NCBI RefSeq assembly: GCF_024642105.1
Contig: NZ_JAHEBT010000055.1
Coordinates: forward strand, 290,497-354,496
DNA length: 64,000 nucleotides
Direction of reading: 5' to 3'
Origin: Flavobacterium sp.
GTDB taxonomy: Bacteria; Bacteroidota; Bacteroidia; Flavobacteriales; Flavobacteriaceae
The position numbers were made by a program, and so were the translations under genes. Below, piece after piece: positions 34,162-41,828 of the stretch. How positions within the stretch are numbered: position 1 is the stretch's first letter; every line of letters begins with the position of its first letter. The notes under the pieces were generated by a model that saw only the letters and a program-made list of their open reading frames with translations, searched no databases and had not been told where the DNA came from.

Positions 34162-36117
34162 ATGAACAAAAAAATCGTTCGTATTAGCGCATTGTTTGTG
34201 CTAGTATCTGCTTGTGCTTTTGCGCAAGAAAAAGAAAATGTAGCTTCTAAACAGGAGCTAGAAGAAGTAGTGGTGTCCGATTCTAAATTTGCTTTGGCAA
34301 AAGAAAAATCAGGAAAAGTAATTACAAAAATTACTACCGAAGAGTTAAAGAATAGACCAGGGCAAAGTATTGCGGCTATTTTAAACACCGTGGCAGGAGT
34401 TGAAATCAATGGCAATCAAAGTGCTGCGGGTAAAAACTTAGGCTATTACATTCGGGGAGGTAAAAATAGTCAAGTTCTCATCTTGATTGACGGAATTCCA
34501 GTTAATGATGCTTCTGGAATTAGTATGGAATACGATTTGCGTTTGCTTCCGGCAGAGCAAGTAGAAAGTATTGAAATTATGAAAGGAGCGGCCAGTACCT
34601 TATATGGAACAGGTGCTGCAACAGGAGTGATCAATATCAAACTGAAAAAATCGGGTAAAAAAACAGTGTCAGGAAATGGTTATTTTAGTGTTGGCACCAA
34701 TGCTACTGCAACCCAACAAAATCAAAAGGCTTCCGATTTTAATCAAGGTTTTTCTGTTAATGGAAGAACAACTAAACTAACCTATTTTGCGGCTTTTAAT
34801 AGCACAGAAACCAAAGGAATTTCTCAAATTGCCCCGCCTAATTCCAATGTACATTATGAGGAAGATCCCTTTTCTCGCTTGAATTATTTGGCTAAAGTGG
34901 GTTATGCAGTAACGGATAAATTGACATTGGATTTCTTTGGGAATTATGATCAAATTAAAAACGCCTATGATGGTGGTTTTGATAATACTGGAACTAGCGA
35001 TACCAACTTAAATACAACAAGTTCGAAACAGTTTCGTCTTGGATTTTCTCCTAAATTCAAATACTATAAAGGGGAATTCGTTTTAAATTCGAGTTTTAAT
35101 AAGCTCGTTCGTTCTTATGACGAGTTGGATACCTATTCAAATTCGGTAGGTTTCGCAGAATACGAATCAAGAAGTGTTAATGTAGATGGCTTTAATAAAT
35201 ATGAAGTAGCTCCTTCTTTCTTTTTAGTTTCGGGGTTGCAATACCAATTTCACGATGCTAATAGTGTTACACCTTATGGAAATATCGCCAAAGAAAGCAC
35301 TAAATTCAATATGATTGATCCGTATGTAACAGGAGTGTATACCTCTAATGTGGGTTTCAATTTGAATGCAGGTGCAAGATGGAATAGTCATAGTGCGTAT
35401 GGTAATCAATTGGTCTATAATATCAATCCTTCGTTTGATTTTCAATCACTTCCATTAAAAATAATAAGCTCGTACAGTACTGCTTTTGTTACGCCAAGTT
35501 TGTACCAATTGTATTCTCAATATGGTAATTCAAAATTGACTCCAGAAAAAAACAGTACGGCTGAGGTGGGTTTTGAAACACAATTAGGGAACAAAAAAAT
35601 ACGATGGAATGTAGTAGGTTTTTACCGAGAGCAAACCAATTTTATCGGGTTTTATTACAACCCAACTACCTATGCTTCCAATTATGTCAATATTGATGGC
35701 TTGAATAAAGCTAAAGGGATTGAAACAGAAATCCAATTTGCCTTGAGCGATAAACTAAAATGGAATTCCAATTATACTTTTACTCAAGTTGACGAAGCGC
35801 TAAACCGATTGATTCCAAAACATAAAATCAATTCTTCATTGGATTATAAAGTTTCTGACAGCTTCTTTTGGAATGTCAATTATCAATACATAGACGCTAG
35901 AAAAGATGCTTTTTTTGACGGAAATACCTATGCCACTACTCAAGTGAAATTGGGATCGTATCAAGTGCTAAATACCTTGGTTCGATACGAAATTAGTAAA
36001 AATAAGTTGTCTGTTTTTGGTTCCGTACATAACATTTTTAATGTAGATTTTGTAGAGAATATTGGATATAGCACCTTGGGGCGCAACTTTAAATTGGGGT
36101 TGACTATTAATTTGTAA
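34162..36117 (+). CDS. TonB-dependent cobalamin receptor (BtuB-like)
   Basis: 651 residues. Signal peptide 1-22 ending in ACAFAQ, plug domain about 45-165 (LNTVAGVEINGNQS, YYIRGGKNSQVLILIDGIPV, LLPAEQVESIEIMKGAAS, LYGTGAATGVINI), then a 22-strand barrel ending in FKLGLTINL with the terminal aromatic/hydrophobic outer-membrane signature. Length matches BtuB-type receptors, shorter than SusC types. The cobalamin riboswitch and adjacent importer fix the likely substrate as vitamin B12 or a related corrinoid. Imports ligand with TonB energy. Confidence 0.93.
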   Translation: MNKKIVRISALFVLVSACAFAQEKENVASKQELEEVVVSDSKFALAKEKSGKVITKITTEELKNRPGQSIAAILNTVAGVEINGNQSAAGKNLGYYIRGGKNSQVLILIDGIPVNDASGISMEYDLRLLPAEQVESIEIMKGAASTLYGTGAATGVINIKLKKSGKKTVSGNGYFSVGTNATATQQNQKASDFNQGFSVNGRTTKLTYFAAFNSTETKGISQIAPPNSNVHYEEDPFSRLNYLAKVGYAVTDKLTLDFFGNYDQIKNAYDGGFDNTGTSDTNLNTTSSKQFRLGFSPKFKYYKGEFVLNSSFNKLVRSYDELDTYSNSVGFAEYESRSVNVDGFNKYEVAPSFFLVSGLQYQFHDANSVTPYGNIAKESTKFNMIDPYVTGVYTSNVGFNLNAGARWNSHSAYGNQLVYNINPSFDFQSLPLKIISSYSTAFVTPSLYQLYSQYGNSKLTPEKNSTAEVGFETQLGNKKIRWNVVGFYREQTNFIGFYYNPTTYASNYVNIDGLNKAKGIETEIQFALSDKLKWNSNYTFTQVDEALNRLIPKHKINSSLDYKVSDSFFWNVNYQYIDARKDAFFDGNTYATTQVKLGSYQVLNTLVRYEISKNKLSVFGSVHNIFNVDFVENIGYSTLGRNFKLGLTINL

Positions 36118-36133
36118 TCTAATGTATTCCAAT

Positions 36134-36168
36134 AAAAAAAGGCTTTCTAATTTAGAAAGCCTTTTTAA
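36134..36168. terminator. Bidirectional terminator between receptor and S41 peptidase
   Basis: Perfect stem AAAGGCTTTCT (36138-36148) with AGAAAGCCTTT (36154-36164); A run before and T run after, so it can serve both convergent genes. Confidence 0.9.
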
Positions 36169-36180
36169 TTGTATATGCGA

Positions 36181-37641
36181 TTAATTGAAAGCGTGTTGCA
36201 ATCCTTTAGGCGCTTTCTCCAAATACATTTGATTTTGAATGCCATCAATAGATTTCGAATCTTTAAAGAAATCAAATTGTTTGCCAGCGCTTTGCTGAAC
36301 CGTTTTTGCAGTACCTGTTATTTTTCCAATTGCAGCTTTCAATAACGGTTCGTTTACATCGCCTAAAACGCCAAAAGTACTGATGGTTTCTTTCAACTCA
36401 TGAGTAGGTGTAAGTCCGTTGAAATAATCGCCAAAACCATCAGAGTTTACAATTTTTAATACAATAGGTTGCATCGCGTATTTGTGCTTTGTGTTTTTAT
36501 TGTTTGGTCCAAAATCAGGAGAATCATACAAGGTAACCGAACCAACATTTTTCCCAACAGTTACATCACCAATTTGAACTACATTAATATGTGGTTTTAG
36601 ACCATTTATAATTAGCTCGCTAGCAGAGGCCGTACTTTTGGTAGTTAGAATATAGACTTTTGTCATATTTACACTATTGATAGGAGTAGATCCGATTTTG
36701 TCTGTAAAGAAGTTACGCAAACTATTAGGATTGTTAGCTTCAAAATAGGTGTTAATTTTAGTATTCCATTGTTGTTTCGCAAAAACTTTTCCTGTAAATT
36801 GTCCCGTAATCATACTGGCAAGATACGTAGCGGTTTGTACAGAACCACCACCATTGTAGCGTAAATCAAGTACAAAATCAGTAATACCTTGTGCTTTCAA
36901 ATAACCAAAAGCATCATTCAATTGGGTGTCATAAGGAGAATAAAATCCATTGTACATCATATAACCAATTTTTTTGGCACCTACTGTAATGACTTTGTTG
37001 ACCAAAATAGGATTTTCTGCCAGCACTGTTTTTGTCAAAGCAACAGTCTTGCTGTTAGGAGTTATGGTACCATTGATAATGTCGGCCATGTTGAGGGTGA
37101 AGGTATCGTTCGTTCCAAATAATAAACTTTGATAATTACTTACAGTTAAAGGAGTGCCATTGACAGCGGTAAATACATCGCCGCGTTTAATGTCTTTGGT
37201 AGCAGCATCAGAACCCGGAATAATATAACGAACAAAGCCAAATATTTCATTTGTTGAACCACTAAAATAACTGAGTCCAAATTCTACGCCCGAATTTTTG
37301 GTAGTGCCTTGAAGCTGTTGCTCCAAAACCGTATAATCATCTACCATCCAACTAAAACGGTCAATAGTTGGGCTTACGCGCAAAGCATCAAATAAATCTT
37401 TTGGGACTTTATAATTGACCAAGAATGCATCTAGTGCAGTCTGATTTGCAAATCGATTGTCTGCTAAGTTAGGTACATCTGTTTGCCATAAATAGTATTG
37501 ATTGAGCCCTTTCCAAATAAAATTTTGGACTTCTAAATTGGTTGTTGGGGTTACAATAACATCATCTGCATCTTTTTGACAGCCTTGTAGTGTAAAAATA
37601 ACAATTAGTAATATTGTTAAAAGGTGAATAATTTTTTTCAT
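36181..37641 (-). CDS. S41 family C-terminal-processing-type peptidase lipoprotein
   Basis: 486 residues from the ATG at 37641, which begins MKKIIHLLTILLIVIFTLQG with lipobox Cys21. A longer frame starting 25 codons upstream would spoil the lipoprotein signal. A helical N-domain is followed by a PDZ domain (NEIFGFVRYIIPGSDAATKD, then KRGDVFTAVNGTPL) and the S41 protease core (DFVLDLRYNGGGSVQTATYL and LTTKSTASASELIINGLKPH, which contains the catalytic Ser; Lys follows later). Probably degrades or processes proteins at the cell envelope. Single gene, opposite DUF4252. Confidence 0.9.
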   Translation of the reverse strand: MKKIIHLLTILLIVIFTLQGCQKDADDVIVTPTTNLEVQNFIWKGLNQYYLWQTDVPNLADNRFANQTALDAFLVNYKVPKDLFDALRVSPTIDRFSWMVDDYTVLEQQLQGTTKNSGVEFGLSYFSGSTNEIFGFVRYIIPGSDAATKDIKRGDVFTAVNGTPLTVSNYQSLLFGTNDTFTLNMADIINGTITPNSKTVALTKTVLAENPILVNKVITVGAKKIGYMMYNGFYSPYDTQLNDAFGYLKAQGITDFVLDLRYNGGGSVQTATYLASMITGQFTGKVFAKQQWNTKINTYFEANNPNSLRNFFTDKIGSTPINSVNMTKVYILTTKSTASASELIINGLKPHINVVQIGDVTVGKNVGSVTLYDSPDFGPNNKNTKHKYAMQPIVLKIVNSDGFGDYFNGLTPTHELKETISTFGVLGDVNEPLLKAAIGKITGTAKTVQQSAGKQFDFFKDSKSIDGIQNQMYLEKAPKGLQHAFN

Positions 37642-37768
37642 AGATTGAAATATTTGATTTGGGTTTAAAACGTAAAAATACAAACTTTTGATATACATAT
37701 ATAAAAATGAGTTCAAGTAATTTTTATTATAAAATCAAGTAATCGAATTGTACTTAATCTTCATGCAT

Positions 37769-37824
37769 CGTAAATCGTATATCGTATATCGTAAATCGTA
37801 CATCGTACATCTCATATCGTATAT
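37769..37824. repeat. Heptanucleotide tandem repeat, 8 units of CGTAWAT/CGTACAT
   Basis: Eight consecutive 7-bp units: CGTAAAT, CGTATAT, CGTATAT, CGTAAAT, CGTACAT, CGTACAT, CTCATAT, CGTATAT. The array ends 16 nt before the -7 box of the DUF4252 gene, so it occupies the -33 region. Confidence 0.9.
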
Positions 37825-37839
37825 CAACAAAAATGGCAT

Positions 37840-37847
37840 TATATTTG
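37840..37847 (+). promoter_or_regulatory. -7 box TATATTTG for the DUF4252 gene
   Basis: TATATTTG, 60 nt before the start codon. The tandem array covers the expected -33 position. Confidence 0.5.
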
Positions 37848-37907
37848 AAAACCTGAAACTATTATCAATATATTTATCCAACTAATTCAATAAAAAGAAT
37901 TCTCAAA

Positions 37908-38429
37908 ATGAAAAAAATAATAATTACTATTCTACTGTTACTAGTGTCAAGTCCCTTCTTCGCACAATCTGTTTTTGACCAATTTGAAGGTATTACAGGA
38001 GTAAATACCGTGCTGGTGAATAAGAAAATGTTTGATTTGATGAGTAAGGTGAAATTAGATACTTCTGATAAAGAGACGCAGCAGTACTTAAACTTAATTA
38101 AGAAAATAGACAATCTTAAAGTGTACCGAACTCAAAACGATCGCATTGCTATGCAAATGCGTTTAACAGCTGAAAAATATGCGAAAACGGCAGGCTTAGA
38201 AGAGTTAATGACTACGAATGAAGGCGGTAAAAAAGTCCAAATTTTGGGCAAACAAGGCGCTGGCGAAACCCAATTAAAAGAATTGTTACTGTTTATTGAG
38301 GGTGCTAAGACAGAAGATACTGTTTTGATGTCGATAACGGGTGACTTTGATTTGAACGAAGTTCCTGCTCTAACCGATAAAATGAAAATTCCAGGAAGTG
38401 CTGAATTGAGAAAAGCGGGGAAGAAGTAA
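37908..38429 (+). CDS. DUF4252 family exported protein
   Basis: 173 residues with signal peptide (about 1-20, SPFFAQ cleavage). The remainder fits DUF4252: FDQFEGITGVNTVLVNKKMF, an internal DNLKVYRTQND and a C-terminal LLLFIEGAKTEDTVLMSITG. Small periplasmic or surface protein of unknown function found in Bacteroidota, often beside ECF sigma factors; none is seen here. Single gene with terminator. Confidence 0.82.
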   Translation: MKKIIITILLLLVSSPFFAQSVFDQFEGITGVNTVLVNKKMFDLMSKVKLDTSDKETQQYLNLIKKIDNLKVYRTQNDRIAMQMRLTAEKYAKTAGLEELMTTNEGGKKVQILGKQGAGETQLKELLLFIEGAKTEDTVLMSITGDFDLNEVPALTDKMKIPGSAELRKAGKK

Positions 38430-38445
38430 GATAGAGATGATTCAT

Positions 38446-38477
38446 AAAAAAAGCCGACGTTATGTTGGCTTTTTTTA
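38446..38477 (+). terminator. Intrinsic terminator after the DUF4252 gene
   Basis: AAGCCGAC/GTTGGCTT stem with one mismatch and a 5-nt loop, flanked by A and T runs, so it may work on both strands. Confidence 0.85.
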
Positions 38478-38506
38478 TGAATCAATTTTTCTAAAAGTAA
38501 TTTGTA

Positions 38507-38740
38507 TTAAATTTTACTGTCTTTAAAAAGGTCAATTACATCCATCTCCAAAGCAGCACAGAATCGCAATAACAAGTCTACAGTCATTCGTTGTTTATTC
38601 AAAAAAACTCTTCTTACTGTGGTTTCTGAACAAGTTGAAGCTTTTGCAAATTTTGATTTATTCCCATCGAACTTGATTAAGAATTCTTTATAAATCTTAG
38701 TCACTAACTGAGCTTCTATTTGTTCAAAACGATTCTGCAT
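38507..38740 (-). CDS. Small XRE-type helix-turn-helix regulator
   Basis: 77 residues from the ATG at 38740 (MQNRFEQIEAQLVTKIYKEF); an upstream ATG would add eight residues MLLYFLCS without family support. The HTH covers about 22-75: GNKSKFAKASTCSETTVRRV, then LNKQRMTVDLLLRFCAALEM, the pattern of Cro/C1 DNA-binding proteins. Nearly the whole protein is the HTH. It is divergent from the SHOCT gene with a perfect 16-bp palindrome between the two, the likely binding site. Confidence 0.82.
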   Translation of the reverse strand: MQNRFEQIEAQLVTKIYKEFLIKFDGNKSKFAKASTCSETTVRRVFLNKQRMTVDLLLRFCAALEMDVIDLFKDSKI

Positions 38741-38784
38741 TGAACAAAGAAAATAAAGTAACAAACTAAAAAATCTTCTTTTAC

Positions 38785-38800
38785 TCGACTTATAAGTCGA
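38785..38800. promoter_or_regulatory. Perfect 16-bp palindrome, candidate HTH operator
   Basis: TCGACTTATAAGTCGA, perfectly self-complementary, between divergent HTH and SHOCT genes. It ends 9 nt before the SHOCT -7 box, so it occupies the region from the -33 box to the spacer. Confidence 0.75.
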
Positions 38801-38809
38801 AATATATTT

Positions 38810-38817
38810 TACATTTG
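38810..38817 (+). promoter_or_regulatory. -7 box TACATTTG for the SHOCT-domain gene
   Basis: Matches TAnnTTTG; start codon 31 nt downstream. Confidence 0.6.
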
Positions 38818-38848
38818 TAGGATTCTTATTAACTAAAATTTTTTAAAA

Positions 38849-39505
38849 ATGAAACACAAACAATTTTTACCATTTACATTTCCCAACATTTTATCTTTAA
38901 GTTCCATAACAATTGATAGAATTGAATTAATTACTAATGAGCAAGAAGTTAACTATAAACAAAAAATTAAAAAGTTGTTATTAGCATTGCTTTTTTTAGC
39001 GAGTGTTTATTCAAATGCTCAGGCTTCTATTTCTTATACTGATATTAGTGAGGCAAAGGAAAAACCCTCTTACGATGGAGATATCGTAGAGTATAAAGCG
39101 AAAGATGGTTCGGTTTATAAAGTAGGAGATCAAATTACAATTGGTGTTCCTTCAAGTAACAAAACATTTGCTTTTTTATCTACAGGAGACGGTTTGATGA
39201 CTCCTATGGTTCCATTAGATATAAGCGCGAGTGGTAAAAAAACCGAAATAATTAAATTTAGAATTTCTGGAACTAGAAGATCTGGATTTACTATTTGGTT
39301 AAAAACCAAAAGCCCATATGGAATAGGGAATTATAATGTTGATTTTGAAAATGCTATAAATAATGGGGAAATTAAATCGTATGGAATGACAAGTAATGAA
39401 GCTTTGGATGAACTCAAAAGGGCTAAGGACAAACTAGAGTTAGGTTTAATATCTAAAGAAGAGTTTGAGTTAAAAAAGAGTGAGTTATCTAAATTTATAA
39501 AGTAA
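38849..39505 (+). CDS. Exported SHOCT-domain protein of unknown function
   Basis: 218 residues. The first 39 residues resemble no signal. Then IKKLLLALLFLASVYSNAQA (40-59) looks exactly like a signal peptide whose first codon is ATT at 38966 instead of ATG. The middle (about 60-175) is a beta-rich domain with a repeated YKVGDQITIG-type pattern. The C-terminus (about 185-218: SNEALDELKRAKDKLELGLI, SKEEFELKKSELSKF) is a SHOCT short helical hairpin. No ATG was found nearer to the signal. Function unknown; controlled probably by the divergent HTH protein. Confidence 0.7.
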   Translation: MKHKQFLPFTFPNILSLSSITIDRIELITNEQEVNYKQKIKKLLLALLFLASVYSNAQASISYTDISEAKEKPSYDGDIVEYKAKDGSVYKVGDQITIGVPSSNKTFAFLSTGDGLMTPMVPLDISASGKKTEIIKFRISGTRRSGFTIWLKTKSPYGIGNYNVDFENAINNGEIKSYGMTSNEALDELKRAKDKLELGLISKEEFELKKSELSKFIK

Positions 39506-39607
39506 TTTTATTAGTCGTTTAAAGATTTCTGATACATAGCTTTATTTTCGGAACAAGAAAGATAATTCGGGATTGACTTCGTCTTTCCCTACAAAGCTCC
39601 GCTTTGA

Positions 39608-39669
39608 AAAAAGAAACGCTTACAAAATAATTTCAAGCAAGCTTGATTATTTTGTAAGCGTTTCTTTTT
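39608..39669 (-). terminator. Long-stem terminator after the tRNA cluster
   Basis: The arms 39608-39638 and 39641-39669 are complementary over 29 bp with one 2-nt bulge, and the minus strand continues into a T-rich tract. It starts 6 nt after tRNA-Leu and is much longer than usual terminators. It may also stop plus-strand transcripts from the SHOCT gene. A second small hairpin CAAAGC-TCC-GCTTTG follows at 39592-39606. Confidence 0.8.
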
Positions 39670-39674
39670 ATTCG

Positions 39675-39757
39675 TGACCATGGAGGGATTTGAACCCTCA
39701 CGCCCTTGCGAGCACCACCCCCTCAAGATGGCGAGTCTACCGTTTCTCCACATGGCC
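39675..39757 (-). tRNA. tRNA-Leu (GAG)
   Basis: Acceptor arms GGCCATG/CATGGTC with one G-T pair, anticodon stem CCATC/GGTGG and loop TTGAGGG, giving anticodon GAG. The 83-nt length and long variable arm fit a class II tRNA-Leu. CCA is not encoded. Confidence 0.95.
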
Positions 39758-39798
39758 TTAAAAAAGAAAAGGTCATTCGCATAACGAACAACCTTTTG

Positions 39799-39871
39799 TG
39801 ACCCGACTGGGGCTCGAACCCAGGACCCCATCATTAAAAGTGATGTGCTCTACCAACTGAGCTATCGAGTC
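39799..39871 (-). tRNA. tRNA-Lys (TTT), copy 1
   Basis: 73 nt; acceptor GACTCGA/TCGGGTC, anticodon stem CATCA/TGATG and loop CTTTTAA, so anticodon TTT. Identical to the copy at 39907-39979. CCA not encoded. Confidence 0.97.
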
Positions 39872-39906
39872 AATGACTCAAGAAATGAAATGTATTAATA
39901 ATTTTG

Positions 39907-39979
39907 TGACCCGACTGGGGCTCGAACCCAGGACCCCATCATTAAAAGTGATGTGCTCTACCAACTGAGCTATCGAGTC
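39907..39979 (-). tRNA. tRNA-Lys (TTT), copy 2
   Basis: Identical to 39799-39871 and 108 nt away, a recent tandem duplication. First gene of the transcript, with the promoter at 40004-40035. Confidence 0.97.
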
Positions 39980-40003
39980 ATTATCATTTCTTGAATGCGG
40001 GTG

Positions 40004-40035
40004 CAAATATAAGGCCTTATTTTTGATATTTCAAA
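40004..40035 (-). promoter_or_regulatory. Promoter of the tRNA cluster
   Basis: On the minus strand TTTG (40035-40032), 20-nt spacer, TATATTTG (40011-40004). The first tRNA begins 24 nt downstream. Confidence 0.75.
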
Positions 40036-40106
40036 GCTATTTTATTATAAATTTGTCTTTTTTAAACAAAAGTCCTTAACGCCTTAATTTGTAAGGTTTT
40101 ATTCCA

Positions 40107-40625
40107 ATGAAAAAAATTATATTATTAGGATATATGGGGTGTGGCAAATCAACAATTGCCGAAAAACTCTCCAGTTTAATCCAAATACCCTTTGTGGATT
40201 TAGATAAAAGTATTGAAACTAAAGCTGAAATGACTATCAACCAGATTTTTGAATCGTTTGGCGAAGTCTATTTCCGAAAATTAGAACACGATGTTTTTGT
40301 CGAATTATTAGCAGCTCCCGAGAATCAAATCATAGGTTTAGGAGGTGGAACACCTTGTTATGCTAACAATCATGAATTGTTAAAAGGAGAGGGAATTACT
40401 TCTATTTATTTGAAGGCTTCGGTTGAAACGCTTTTTAATAGATTGGCTCACAATAAAAGCAAACGTCCTATTGTGGCTAATAAAACGGAGGCCGAATTAC
40501 AAGAGTTTATCGCTAAACACTTGTTTGACCGAAGTTATTACTACAATCAGGCAGAATACAAAGTAACTGTCGACGGAAAATCGATTGATGAAACAGTTGC
40601 GGATATTATGACTATTTTGTCTTAA
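40107..40625 (+). CDS. aroK: Shikimate kinase
   Basis: 172 residues. Walker A GYMGCGKST (8-16), shikimate-binding DLDKSIE (about 32-38), conserved Arg in FGEVYFRKLEHDVF, GLGGGTPC substrate loop (about 78-85), lid region RPIV and LFDRSYYYNQAEYKV. Phosphorylates shikimate at O3 in aromatic amino acid synthesis. Single gene, followed by a palindromic MITE-like element. Confidence 0.94.
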   Translation: MKKIILLGYMGCGKSTIAEKLSSLIQIPFVDLDKSIETKAEMTINQIFESFGEVYFRKLEHDVFVELLAAPENQIIGLGGGTPCYANNHELLKGEGITSIYLKASVETLFNRLAHNKSKRPIVANKTEAELQEFIAKHLFDRSYYYNQAEYKVTVDGKSIDETVADIMTILS

Positions 40626-40632
40626 TTTTTTA

Positions 40633-40767
40633 ACCACATAGAGACATAGCCACTTTTATATTGAAAAGATGGAGATAGACGTTTTACTCTTCACATAGCT
40701 ATGTGAAAAATGGAATCATTTCTATCCTTGTCTTTAGATAGATTTGCAATCTATGTTTCTATGTGGT
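40633..40767. repeat. Palindromic MITE-like intergenic element
   Basis: Terminal inverted repeats ACCACATAGAGACATAG (40633-40649) and CTATGTTTCTATGTGGT (40751-40767), complementary over 17 bp with one mismatch, surround a perfect 16-bp palindrome TCACATAGCTATGTGA (40691-40706). No open frame. It lies in the convergent gap between aroK and the PyrR-like gene. Confidence 0.75.
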
Positions 40768-40791
40768 AAAAAGTCTTTTTGCTAGAATTGA

Positions 40792-41292
40792 CTAGCTTAA
40801 ATAAGCTGAATTTTGACCGTTTTCGTCAAAAACAACACGCACGTGTTCTAATAAAGAAGTAGATAGTGAAATACCTTTAAAATCAGCTTTTACTGGATAT
40901 TTTTTGTGATTACGGTCGACTAAAACAGCCGTTTTAAATTTGGTTAAAGGAACATCCAAAAAATGACGAACCGCATAAATTAGGGTAGTTCCTGAATTCA
41001 ATACGTCATCTACTAAAATTAATCCTTTGTTAGCATAGTCTTCTTTGGATAATGACGTTTGAATAGCCGATTCAGGATGTAATTTGTTAACGTTAACTTC
41101 GCACAAAGCAATTTTTAATGTAGCAATGTCTTGTAAAGCATCCGCTATTTTTTGAGCAAAAATAAATCCGTTGTGTGCAATTCCTGCAATTACAATTTCT
41201 TCTTCATCCACAAAAGTTTCATAGATTTGATAAGCAATACGTTTGATTTTATGCTCTATTTCTTGATGTGTTAAGATGATATTTTGGCTCAT
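40792..41292 (-). CDS. PyrR-like phosphoribosyltransferase
   Basis: 166 residues, type I PRTase. The PRPP-binding loop is LILVDDVLNSGTTLIYAV (about 91-108), preceded by VIAGIAHNGFIFAQKIADAL and followed by FKTAVLVDRNHKKYPVKADF. It resembles PyrR, the bifunctional pyrimidine-operon attenuator and uracil PRTase, and related hypoxanthine PRTases. No PyrR-binding antiterminator was recognised in this window, including the carB leader. It lies 63 nt after the S4-domain gene on the same strand. Confidence 0.85.
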   Translation of the reverse strand: MSQNIILTHQEIEHKIKRIAYQIYETFVDEEEIVIAGIAHNGFIFAQKIADALQDIATLKIALCEVNVNKLHPESAIQTSLSKEDYANKGLILVDDVLNSGTTLIYAVRHFLDVPLTKFKTAVLVDRNHKKYPVKADFKGISLSTSLLEHVRVVFDENGQNSAYLS

Positions 41293-41355
41293 AACTTATT
41301 TTTTGTGAAAGGTACAATCTTTTTTTGTTCGTTTTTAATCCTGAGGTTTCAATTT

Positions 41356-41751
41356 TTACAAAAAGTCTTCTTCCAAGTCTTCGGGAATTTCATTACCGTA
41401 TTCGTCAATATCTCTTCGGTCTTTTTTAGTAGGTCTTCCAGTTCCTGTTTTTCTGTAATGGTCTTTAGATAATTTTAATAACTCTAAATGTGCATAGGCT
41501 TCGTCAGGAGTGTCGTTTCGACGATAGATGTCTACCAATTTAGCACCAACTCGACTTTCAGGAATGTCTAATACGGTAATAATTTGTGTAATTTGGTCTT
41601 TTCTAAACGTAATTTTATCCGTTGGAAAAACCTCTCGAGAAGGTTTGGCTATTTGTCCATTTACGGTTACATGATTCTTTTTACAAGCCTCGGTAACCAT
41701 GTTTCTTGTCTTGTAATACCTCACACACCATAAATATTTGTCTATTCGCAT
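41356..41751 (-). CDS. S4-domain RNA-binding protein (Hsp15-like)
   Basis: 131 residues from the ATG at 41751 (MRIDKYLWCVRYYKTRN). An upstream ATG adds 15 residues that do not resemble the family. The S4 domain spans about 1-60 and includes CKKNHVTVNGQIAKPSREVF. The tail is acidic then basic: GTGRPTKKDRRDIDEYGNE. E. coli Hsp15 rescues stalled 50S-nascent-chain complexes. Divergent from the FKBP-like lipoprotein. Confidence 0.88.
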   Translation of the reverse strand: MRIDKYLWCVRYYKTRNMVTEACKKNHVTVNGQIAKPSREVFPTDKITFRKDQITQIITVLDIPESRVGAKLVDIYRRNDTPDEAYAHLELLKLSKDHYRKTGTGRPTKKDRRDIDEYGNEIPEDLEEDFL

Positions 41752-41828
41752 AAATTTTCTAAAATCGAAGTTAAATAGTTTACAAAAATAAATCAATATT
41801 GTATCTTGCGCACTTAAAATTCGCCATA

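Larger units (their letters stand above)
37642..37907. other. Divergent intergenic region with heptanucleotide tandem repeats
   Basis: 266 nt between the S41 peptidase and DUF4252 genes. It contains the 7-bp tandem array at 37769-37824 and a -7 box at 37840-37847 for the plus-strand gene. I see no open frame or RNA gene. Confidence 0.6.

Noticed and set aside
37642..37716. Upstream start of the S41 peptidase
   Set aside because: Adds 25 residues in front of a perfect lipoprotein signal.
37769..37824. Heptanucleotide array as a CRISPR or origin iteron array
   Set aside because: Units are contiguous without spacers, and no replication gene is nearby.
39589..39834. 81-residue minus-strand open frame over the tRNA genes
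   Set aside because: It covers tRNA-Leu and part of tRNA-Lys and translates structural RNA.
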